DNA of 13,644 nt from Sphingobacteriales bacterium (GTDB lineage: Bacteria > Bacteroidota > Bacteroidia > Chitinophagales > Chitinophagaceae): NCBI GenBank assembly GCA_024640385.1, contig JAHEFC010000060.1, forward strand, positions 1-13,644, written 5' to 3'. The translations under genes and the position numbers were made by a program. Numbering within the stretch: the first letter of the stretch is position 1; every line of letters begins with the position of its first letter. Below the pieces are notes generated by a model. It was not told the origin of the DNA. It did no database searches and worked only from the letters and a program-made list of their open reading frames with translations. Shown piece by piece: positions 6,366-12,795 of the stretch.

Positions 6366-8702
6366 CTAATGTCCCATCGGGATAGACCATTCCACCAGGT
6401 CATTCATTCCTGCTCCATTTGAGCGTGCGCCTGTTGTGCTGGTAATATCACTCCACCTCAGTCTCCCATGCTGCGAATAAGGTATGAAACGAACTTTATG
6501 TGTTGAGCGTTCTACCCTGATCTCCATAAAGCTCTGGAAAAACGGCGCTACGTTATAATCAAATGCCGCGGATAGCCATTCTGCACTGAAAGGCCAGCCG
6601 TCAAATTGCCTGGTATACCACCAGACAGGATATTTATACCATGAAGTGTTGGCCTCGATTTTTCTTACAAGGGGATCATGGCTTGGATAAAATGCATAAT
6701 CCTTCGTTGGCATACTCCCTGGTTTTGCCATGGCTGTTCCTATACTCAGGTATGCGCCACCTCCGCCATTGACAAAATGATGCATGATATGCCCATCGTT
6801 ATTTTTTGGAGCTTCTATGTAATATTCTAAATCATGAGTGTCGCCCGCCATTACTACCGGAACCTTATATGCCCTCAGCAATTCATGAAGTTTTTGAAAT
6901 TCCGGATTCATACTTCCCTGATACTCGCCAATGGCATAGAAAGGATGGCCCAACAGCGCCATCACAAATTTACCTTTGCTTTTCTCAAGTACCTGCTTTA
7001 CCCACGACATCTCCAGGGAATCAAGCTGACGTTTCACACCTGTATCGATGCAGAGTAACACAAACTGATCATTGCTTACCTGGAAATAAGGGGCCTGTTG
7101 AAATCCCGTGGGCACTCTGTATTCATCACGCAGGAATTCAGCCTTGCTGATCATTTCATCGATATTTTTCCTTGAAGTGGATGATATACTGAGATCCTTA
7201 TTGATACGGGCCTGCATAGCTTTCCGGGCAGCATCCGGCTCATAGAAATTGGCCGCAAAGCCTTCGAGTGCATCATACCAATCGTGATTTCCGGGGATGG
7301 CATACACTGGCTTGGTTACTCCTTTCATCGGCATATAGAATTTCCGCTCGTAATCTTTCATGGCGCCAGAAGGATAGATCACGTCGGAAGAGATCACAAC
7401 AAATTTTACATCCGGCTTTTCAGCAACTTTCTGGATCATATCTTTTAAAACCAACTGCGAAGCATCACCCTCGCCCGGATCGCCAACTACAACAAAAGAA
7501 AAATCATCTTTATCATTAACTCCCTGTGGCAATAACCTGAATGAATTGGCAGATACGATCTTGTTGGTTGCAGATGACATCGCCGATCTCCACTCGTCAG
7601 TTCTTTTCGCTGCCCAGGAGTCCCAGACTCCGGAAGCCCAGTTCTCGGTATCAAAATACCAGCTCATGCCCAATACAGGCATTATGGCTGCCAGCAAGGC
7701 AGATAATGGCAGACCAACTTTAAGCCCTGTCCGTACCGCAGTTTGAAATGAGTAACCTGCTTTCCTTATCCTGATCCTTGTTCTCAGCCTCCTTTTAAGC
7801 GCTGCTGCAGTTAAACCTCTTGGAGAAAATGTTCTCCTGTTTTCCTTCGGCACTTCCTGCACCCATCGCCATAAAGATTTTTCTATGGATTTGCTGGCAG
7901 AACGGATTCCACCGGTAAGGGGCGCTATAATGGCATAACTGATGATTAGTGCTATGGCCATATCACCGATTACGGCAACACTTGGAGAGAGAAATCCCAG
8001 GAAACTCCTGTCAAGCCCCATTCTCCCCACATGGATAACGAACAGTACTACAATAAAAGTGATGATCCAGTATTTGTCTATATCTGCCCTTGCTGATTCT
8101 TCTATTTCCATTTCTTCGGCGAGCTCGGAGATCTCCTTGTTATCACTCAGCTTCATACTCACCATCAGGTCCTCACTTACGTCTTCCAGTCTTCCGATTT
8201 CCGCCGTAAGTATATTATACGTGATTCCGAAAATTCTCAATGCAACAGCAATGGCTAACGCAATATGCACGCCTCTTTCCCTCAGGAATATCATCAACAG
8301 GAGCACTGCCAGGTTTCCCGCGGCAGCCAGCCAGTCTTTCTTCTTTTTGGCAAGATCCGATTCCTGTAAAGCATGCTTTGAATAAATGAATACATCAAAA
8401 ATAAAAAGTGAAGCCACCATGATGGTCAACGCCCTGTCCATGAAAAGATCAGCATTGATCAGAAATACTCCCATCAGAAGGCTTATACCAGCGGTTTTCC
8501 AGGCCAGGGTCCGCTGGTCAGGCTTTGCCCGGCGGAAGCCATGGAACATTTCAATGAGTGCTGCAATTGTGATCAGGCCGCCCAGATCAGAAGCTGCCCC
8601 GGGGTCGGTGCTGAACATGTAAAAAAGGGACCAAAGGCCCAATAGGGTAACTATTACAGCAAATATGCGGCTCTCTTTATTTGGTTTGATTGCTCTCTGC
8701 AT
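6366..8702 (-). CDS. Polytopic membrane protein with C-terminal purple-acid-phosphatase-like metallophosphoesterase domain
   Basis: The protein has 778 residues. About nine hydrophobic segments are visible (roughly 13-30, 40-57, 68-84, 92-107, 122-140, 145-164, 212-229, 240-265, 328-348). The first six, in short helix pairs, vaguely resemble HdeD/DUF308 proteins. A very basic stretch (about 288-316) before the last helix suggests that loop is cytoplasmic, which places the enzyme domain in the periplasm. The calcineurin-like domain runs from about 400 to 750, with metal-ligand motifs GDPG (407-410), SDVIY (439-443), GNHD (471-474), GHPF (585-588) and GDTHD (620-624). The DxG plus DxxY pattern, rather than DxH, is the purple acid phosphatase type, with the Tyr as an iron ligand. 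Substrate is unknown; a phosphomonoester or phosphodiester hydrolase is likely. It is the last gene of a three-gene minus-strand cluster, 49 bp after the GH16 gene, and converges on the transaldolase gene. Confidence 0.82.
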   Translation of the reverse strand: MQRAIKPNKESRIFAVIVTLLGLWSLFYMFSTDPGAASDLGGLITIAALIEMFHGFRRAKPDQRTLAWKTAGISLLMGVFLINADLFMDRALTIMVASLFIFDVFIYSKHALQESDLAKKKKDWLAAAGNLAVLLLMIFLRERGVHIALAIAVALRIFGITYNILTAEIGRLEDVSEDLMVSMKLSDNKEISELAEEMEIEESARADIDKYWIITFIVVLFVIHVGRMGLDRSFLGFLSPSVAVIGDMAIALIISYAIIAPLTGGIRSASKSIEKSLWRWVQEVPKENRRTFSPRGLTAAALKRRLRTRIRIRKAGYSFQTAVRTGLKVGLPLSALLAAIMPVLGMSWYFDTENWASGVWDSWAAKRTDEWRSAMSSATNKIVSANSFRLLPQGVNDKDDFSFVVVGDPGEGDASQLVLKDMIQKVAEKPDVKFVVISSDVIYPSGAMKDYERKFYMPMKGVTKPVYAIPGNHDWYDALEGFAANFYEPDAARKAMQARINKDLSISSTSRKNIDEMISKAEFLRDEYRVPTGFQQAPYFQVSNDQFVLLCIDTGVKRQLDSLEMSWVKQVLEKSKGKFVMALLGHPFYAIGEYQGSMNPEFQKLHELLRAYKVPVVMAGDTHDLEYYIEAPKNNDGHIMHHFVNGGGGAYLSIGTAMAKPGSMPTKDYAFYPSHDPLVRKIEANTSWYKYPVWWYTRQFDGWPFSAEWLSAAFDYNVAPFFQSFMEIRVERSTHKVRFIPYSQHGRLRWSDITSTTGARSNGAGMNDLVEWSIPMGH

Positions 8703-8751
8703 GCTTTAAGGTAAATAAACCCTTTGAACTTGGGTATGTTTCCCCCGGCAA

Positions 8752-9537
8752 CTATTTTTGATACACCCTCACATAATCAATTTCCATCTTCCTGGGCCAA
8801 ATGGTTGAATCAACTCCTTTTTGTCCGCCCCAGTTTCCCCCGACTGCAACATTCAGCAACAGATGCATTTTATTATCAAAGGGCCATGCTTCATAACCGG
8901 TATGTTCATTGCCAAACCTGAAATAGTTGTTTCCATCAATGCCGATCCGCACAGAGTCCTTATCCCACTCAACCTGGTAAATGTGAAATGCCCTGGTTAT
9001 ATCAGGGACAGCAATAGTTGCTGTTTTTTGTGTGCCAATACTATGATAGTATTTTTTGCAATGCACCGAGCCATGCAGGGTGCCTTCGTTATAACCAACA
9101 TGTTCCATAATATCTATCTCGCCGTCGTCGGGCCATTTCAGCGGGGTAGTGGATCCAAGCATCCATATCGCCGGCCAGGTACCTAAACCGGCCGGGATCC
9201 TTGCTTTGACCTCGATCTTTCCATATTGCCAGTCTGCCTTGCCTTTCGTGACCAGTCTTGCTGAAGTATATTCACGGTTCTGCCATTTTTCCTTCCTGGC
9301 TTCAATGATCAGGTGTCCGTTTTCGACATGGGCATTTTCCAGCCTGTCTTTTGTATAGAACTGCCATTCGTTGTTTCCCCACCCGTCTCCGCCAACATCA
9401 TAGCTCCATTTTTTAGGATCTGGAAGCCCTTTGTAGTTGAACTCATCGGACCAGACCAATTTGTATCCGGGCCCTGGAAAAAAAGCTGCAGATATCAGGT
9501 ATACTAAAGCTAATGCTGGGATCAGTAACTTCTTCAT
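8752..9537 (-). CDS. Secreted glycoside hydrolase family 16 beta-glucanase (laminarinase-like)
   Basis: This 261-residue protein has an N-terminal Sec signal peptide (MKKLLIPALALVYLISAAFF) without a lipobox cysteine. A single GH16 jelly-roll domain fills the rest, from YKLVWSDEFNY (25-35) to the typical ending MEIDYVRVYQK. The catalytic signature is GEIDIMEHVG (139-148): Glu140 is the nucleophile, Asp142 assists, and Glu145 is the acid/base. Other family features are WGNNEWQFYT (53-62), ARIPAGLGTWPAIWML (112-127) and LLLNVAVGGNWGG. The methionine inserted in E-I-D-I-M-E is the beta-bulge form common in laminarinase and beta-1,3-glucanase subfamilies; exact polysaccharide specificity is not readable. 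No type IX C-terminal sorting domain is present, so it is probably periplasmic or released by another route. It starts 9 bp after the stop of the upstream anchored protein and is probably co-transcribed with it. Confidence 0.92.
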   Translation of the reverse strand: MKKLLIPALALVYLISAAFFPGPGYKLVWSDEFNYKGLPDPKKWSYDVGGDGWGNNEWQFYTKDRLENAHVENGHLIIEARKEKWQNREYTSARLVTKGKADWQYGKIEVKARIPAGLGTWPAIWMLGSTTPLKWPDDGEIDIMEHVGYNEGTLHGSVHCKKYYHSIGTQKTATIAVPDITRAFHIYQVEWDKDSVRIGIDGNNYFRFGNEHTGYEAWPFDNKMHLLLNVAVGGNWGGQKGVDSTIWPRKMEIDYVRVYQK

Positions 9538-9546
9538 GAGCTGAAT

Positions 9547-10500
9547 TTATGTATTAGATTTCGATTTTGGTTTTCTGAGCAGGAAGATGATGATGCCTAT
9601 CAGGATGATCCAGGGTACACTGAATAAGATGAAATAAACAATAGATCCGAATAGGCTCCTGGTATTTGTGGTAAAGTCAGTTTTTTCAATGGCCCTGAAG
9701 CCCGGCGCATCGTAAAATGCTACATCAAAATCATTGATATCTTCATACAGCAGATGCTGCTGAGGGATCACTTTTTTTTCGAACTTGTAATCGGGTGCCT
9801 GCCCCTCATACCATACCACCATGGTTTCATTAAGTGAATCCGGCATCCATTTCAACTGCTGCATTGTTCCAGTGACTGTTTTTGGATATACGCCCTTGAC
9901 ATTGGTGAGGGTGAGGCCACCCATCAGTTTGACAAATACCTGCCGGATGCCCTGTTGCTTCCATTTGTCAAAACTGAAAACAAATGCATTCAGTTCTTTC
10001 ACTGTTTCGTCCCCTGATAATTTGCCCTGGTTATTCGGCGTGAGCTGATATGTTGTGATAGTGGTCACCTGGCCGGGTGGAAGTTGGGTGCCGAAGACGA
10101 GGGATCCTTCAACTGCCCGGGGCTTTATGGTGTCTTTGCCGATCAACACTTTCATGCCGGCTGATCCAAGGTTATTTAATTGATGGAAGAATCTGTGTGC
10201 AGTGGATAGGGTATCAGTCCAATGGAATTCTGCATAAAAACTGTCCTGGTGGGTATTCCGGATGTCGTACACCGACTTTACTACCGAAAAACCAGGGTAG
10301 ATCTGTACGAGGCTCAGTTGTTTCTGCAGTATAAGGCTGTCGTCATCATTTAAGGATGTGATACTGAAAGCGCGCCCGGAATTCCACAATCCATCCTCTA
10401 TTTTCTGTGCGGAAGCGGTTATGCATACCTGAAAAACGAAAACAAGCAGTAACAATGGTCTCATGCCCCGAATTTCATAAAATATTATTTGATTTTGCAT
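9547..10500 (-). CDS. Unrecognised exported protein with C-terminal membrane anchor
   Basis: I do not recognise a family. The 317-residue form starts at the ATG at 10500, preceded by an AGGA four bases upstream. An in-frame ATG at 10464 (Met13) would give 305 residues and a cleaner signal peptide (MRPLLLLVFVFQVCITASAQ), so that start is a real alternative. After the signal peptide comes a beta-rich, soluble-looking ectodomain (about 33-280), with no enzyme motif and no cysteines. A single strong hydrophobic helix follows (about 286-308), then a short basic tail (RKPKSKSNT). This predicts a type I inner-membrane protein exposing its bulk to the periplasm. It is the first gene of the minus-strand cluster with the GH16 enzyme and the phosphoesterase, and is divergent from the his leader. 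A sensing, scaffold or binding role is possible but unsupported. Confidence 0.75.
   Translation of the reverse strand: MQNQIIFYEIRGMRPLLLLVFVFQVCITASAQKIEDGLWNSGRAFSITSLNDDDSLILQKQLSLVQIYPGFSVVKSVYDIRNTHQDSFYAEFHWTDTLSTAHRFFHQLNNLGSAGMKVLIGKDTIKPRAVEGSLVFGTQLPPGQVTTITTYQLTPNNQGKLSGDETVKELNAFVFSFDKWKQQGIRQVFVKLMGGLTLTNVKGVYPKTVTGTMQQLKWMPDSLNETMVVWYEGQAPDYKFEKKVIPQQHLLYEDINDFDVAFYDAPGFRAIEKTDFTTNTRSLFGSIVYFILFSVPWIILIGIIIFLLRKPKSKSNT
10490..10497 (+). promoter_or_regulatory. Possible -7 element (TGATTTTG) for the his leader transcript
   Basis: TGATTTTG differs from the TAnnTTTG consensus at one base and lies 22 bases before the leader-peptide ATG at 10520, so a transcript would start near 10503. 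No clear -33 TTG is present. It overlaps the 5' end of the divergent coding region. This is a weak call made mainly from position. Confidence 0.25.
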
Positions 10501-10519
10501 TTTTCCTTATTTTCGTGCC

Positions 10520-10570
10520 ATGAATTCAAACATGCATGTACATCATCATCATATCTTACCCAGCAGGTAA
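10520..10570 (+). CDS. hisL: his operon leader peptide (16 residues, five His codons)
   Basis: A short open frame reads MNSNMHVHHHHILPSR and stops with TAA at 10568-10570. Five of its codons are CAT (10535 and four in a row at 10541-10552), so a shortage of charged tRNA-His would stall the ribosome there. It sits 74 bp upstream of hisG, immediately before a 1:2 hairpin, an antiterminator segment and a terminator, which is the arrangement of enteric his leaders. The peptide itself is presumed to have no function beyond translation sensing. No strong Shine-Dalgarno sequence precedes the ATG, as for most genes in this window. The call rests on the run of His codons combined with the RNA structure, not on homology. 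Confidence 0.88.
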   Translation: MNSNMHVHHHHILPSR

Positions 10571-10626
10571 GCCGGTGGTGTTTTATGCATAATCGATAAA
10601 ACTTTAAGGGCTTACAGATGTAAGCC
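10555..10626 (+). promoter_or_regulatory. his operon transcription attenuator (alternative RNA hairpins 1:2, 2:3, 3:4)
   Basis: Segment 1, CTTACC (10555-10560), pairs with GGTAAG (10566-10571) to form the 1:2 hairpin around the leader stop codon. Segment 2, GTAAGCC (10567-10573), is base-for-base identical to segment 4, GTAAGCC (10620-10626). Both are exactly complementary to segment 3, GGCTTAC (10609-10615). Between 2 and 3, GTTTTAT (10580-10586) and ATAAAAC (10596-10602) form a separate hairpin that would bring 2 and 3 together. Predicted logic: a ribosome stalled on the His codons covers segment 1, so 2:3 forms and transcription continues into hisG. With ample histidine, the ribosome reaches the stop in segment 2 and the 3:4 terminator forms. 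This is classical ribosome-mediated attenuation, inferred from complementarity. Confidence 0.87.
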
Positions 10627-10633
10627 TTTTTTT
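10606..10633 (+). terminator. Intrinsic attenuator terminator upstream of hisG
   Basis: A perfect 7-bp stem, GGCTTAC (10609-10615) with GTAAGCC (10620-10626), closes a 4-base loop and is followed by seven T residues (10627-10633). Flanking AAG/TTT extends the stem by up to three weaker pairs. It ends 11 bases before the hisG start codon, so it would block the whole his operon when formed. Confidence 0.9.
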
Positions 10634-10644
10634 ATTAGCAGAAT

Positions 10645-11499
10645 ATGAAACTCAGAATCGCTATTCAGAAGTCAGGCAGGTTGTATGAAGATTCCGTAAG
10701 CCTTCTCAGGGAGTGTGGAATAGACCTGCGAAATGTAAAAGACAGGTTGAAAACGGAATCGGATAATTTTCCGCTGGAGGTGTTTTTTCTCAGGGACGAT
10801 GATATACCGCAATATGTGCAGGACGCCGTTGCAGATATCGGGATCGTAGGAGAAAATGTATTGCTGGAAAAAAACAAATCAGTAGAAATTGTTGAGAACC
10901 TGGGATTCGGCAAGTGCCGATTGTCAGTGGCCGTTCCCCGTAACCAGGAATATGCGGGTATTGGATCTTTGTCTGGTAAAAAAATTGCCACCAGTTATCC
11001 GGGAATCCTCTCCAGGTATCTATCTGATCACAGTGTAACAGCGGAGATCCACGAGATCAGCGGCTCCGTAGAGATTGCACCGGGCATTGGCCTTGCAGAT
11101 GCTGTCTGTGACCTGGTCAGCAGCGGAGGTACTCTGTTCATGAATGGATTGAAAGAAGTGGAAACCATTTTGTCTTCACAGGCAGTGCTGGTCAGAAACC
11201 ACGACCTGAGTGCCGGCAAACTCGCCATACTGGAAAGGCTATTGTTCCGGATAAGGGCTGTTAAGAAATCCAAGCGGAACAAATATGTTCTCCTCAATGC
11301 GCCGAACGATAAACTGGATGAGATCGTTGCCCTTTTGCCCGGCATGAAAAGTCCCACGATCCTGCCGCTGGCGGAATCTGGCTGGAGCAGTGTTCACAGC
11401 GTTCTGAGTGAAGATACGTTCTGGGATATCATCGAGCAATTGAAGCAGGCCGGTGCGCAGGGTATACTGGTAGTGCCGATTGAAAAAATGATCATTTAA
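10645..11499 (+). CDS. hisG: ATP phosphoribosyltransferase, long form (first enzyme of histidine biosynthesis)
   Basis: HisG condenses ATP with PRPP to give phosphoribosyl-ATP, the committed step of histidine synthesis in the cytoplasm. The 284-residue length is that of the long HisG form, which carries its own regulatory domain and needs no HisZ. The catalytic part opens with MKLRIAIQKSGRL (1-13) and contains ADIGIVGENVL (63-73). The PRPP-binding region is SGSVEIAPGIGLADAVCDLV (139-158), followed by SSGGTL. The C-terminal ACT-like domain (about 208-284, ending AGAQGILVVPIEKMI) is the site of feedback inhibition by histidine in characterised long HisG enzymes. It is the first gene behind the attenuator and is followed by hisD after 9 bp. 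Control is therefore expected both of transcription (leader) and of enzyme activity (histidine binding). Confidence 0.96.
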   Translation: MKLRIAIQKSGRLYEDSVSLLRECGIDLRNVKDRLKTESDNFPLEVFFLRDDDIPQYVQDAVADIGIVGENVLLEKNKSVEIVENLGFGKCRLSVAVPRNQEYAGIGSLSGKKIATSYPGILSRYLSDHSVTAEIHEISGSVEIAPGIGLADAVCDLVSSGGTLFMNGLKEVETILSSQAVLVRNHDLSAGKLAILERLLFRIRAVKKSKRNKYVLLNAPNDKLDEIVALLPGMKSPTILPLAESGWSSVHSVLSEDTFWDIIEQLKQAGAQGILVVPIEKMII

Positions 11500-11508
11500 T
11501 TATTCAAT

Positions 11509-12783
11509 ATGGATATTGTACTTTATCCGGATAGGGGCAAATGGCCGGAGCTAATGAAAAGACCGGCTAATGATACTGCGCTGTTGGAGCGCCCCGTGAG
11601 CCGTATGTTGAAAGCAGTGAGATTGAAAGGAGATGCAGCGGTAAGAAAATACACTGCTGAGTTTGATAAGGTGAAGCTTCGTAAACTTGAAGTCAGTGCG
11701 AAAGAGATCAGGCAGGCCACGGCAGCCCTGGATCCTGTTTTAAAAGAATCAATCCTTCAGGCCGCAGAAAATATCAGGAAATTCCATTCCCTTCAGAAAC
11801 AGGGCGGTGAGGAGATCGAGACCATGCCCGGCATCATCTGTAAACGAAAAGCAGTGGCTATTGAAAATGTGGGGCTTTATATTCCGGGGGGTACAGCTCC
11901 TTTGTTCTCCACTATCCTAATGCTTGGTATCCCAGCTGTACTTGCAGGATGCAAAAATATCATTCTCTGTTCACCTCCTTCTGCAGATGGTTCATTACAT
12001 CCGGCCATACTATTTGCAGCTGATGCAGTTGGCATTAAGAAAATATTCAAAGCCGGGGGAGTGCAGGCTATCGGTGCCATGGCCTACGGTACTGCCAGCA
12101 TTCCCAAGGTGGATAAAATATTCGGTCCGGGCAACCAGTATGTGACACTGGCCAAACAAATGGTTCAGCAGGATGGTGTGGCGATCGACATGCCTGCAGG
12201 CCCGAGCGAGGTTTGTGTACTGGCAGATGCTTCAGCGGAGCCTGCTTTCATTGCATCGGATCTTTTATCGCAGGCTGAGCATGGTGTGGACTCACAGGTA
12301 TTGCTGGTAACCACATCCGAATCTCTCGTCCACAATGTGTTGAAGCAACTCAATGAGCAACTGAATAAGCTTCCCAGGAAGAAGATAGCAGAGAAAGCAC
12401 TGGAGAACAGCCGAGCCATTGTTCTTGACAATATGGATGAAGCTATGGCCCTGGTGAATGCCTATGCGCCGGAACACCTGATCATATCCTGTGTTGACTA
12501 TAACAAACTGGCGGAGCGAGTGGTGAATGCAGGTTCTGTTTTCCTTGGAAACTTTTCACCAGAGTCTGTGGGCGATTATGCAAGCGGCACCAATCATACT
12601 TTACCAACCCATGGTTATGCACGCGCTTACAGTGGCGTTAGCGTAGACAGTTTTGTGAAGAAGATCACTTTCCAGGAATTGACGAGAGCTGGCCTTGAAC
12701 TGATTTCCCAAACAGTGATCACCATGGCGGAACATGAAGGGCTGCAGGCCCATGCAGAAGCAGTAAGACAAAGATTAAAATAG
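11509..12783 (+). CDS. hisD: Histidinol dehydrogenase
   Basis: HisD carries out the last two steps of histidine synthesis, oxidising L-histidinol through the aldehyde to L-histidine with two NAD+. The 424-residue length is normal. Visible family segments are VGLYIPGGTAPLFST (121-135), AGGVQAIGAMAYGT (182-195), KIFGPGNQYVTLAK (203-216) and DMPAGPSEV (227-235). The expected zinc ligands are all present: Gln255 and His258 (SQAEHG), Asp356 (SVGDYASG) and His415 (LQAHAEA). They align with E. coli Gln259, His262, Asp360 and His419 at a constant offset of four. The catalytic pair Glu322-His323 (PEHL) also matches E. coli Glu326-His327. It is translated from an ATG 9 bp after the hisG stop and is followed by hisC after 12 bp, so the three genes should form one transcript. 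Confidence 0.97.
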   Translation: MDIVLYPDRGKWPELMKRPANDTALLERPVSRMLKAVRLKGDAAVRKYTAEFDKVKLRKLEVSAKEIRQATAALDPVLKESILQAAENIRKFHSLQKQGGEEIETMPGIICKRKAVAIENVGLYIPGGTAPLFSTILMLGIPAVLAGCKNIILCSPPSADGSLHPAILFAADAVGIKKIFKAGGVQAIGAMAYGTASIPKVDKIFGPGNQYVTLAKQMVQQDGVAIDMPAGPSEVCVLADASAEPAFIASDLLSQAEHGVDSQVLLVTTSESLVHNVLKQLNEQLNKLPRKKIAEKALENSRAIVLDNMDEAMALVNAYAPEHLIISCVDYNKLAERVVNAGSVFLGNFSPESVGDYASGTNHTLPTHGYARAYSGVSVDSFVKKITFQELTRAGLELISQTVITMAEHEGLQAHAEAVRQRLK

Positions 12784-12795
12784 AATTGAATTACG

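Noticed and set aside
7942..8385. 147-codon plus-strand frame opposite the membrane part of the phosphoesterase gene
   Set aside because: Its Ser/Ile/Leu-rich translation is what hydrophobic transmembrane codons give when read backwards; no independent coding evidence.
10541..10552. Four-fold CAT repeat as a plain microsatellite
   Set aside because: It is in frame within a short open frame that ends in an attenuator hairpin upstream of hisG, so histidine codons explain it better.
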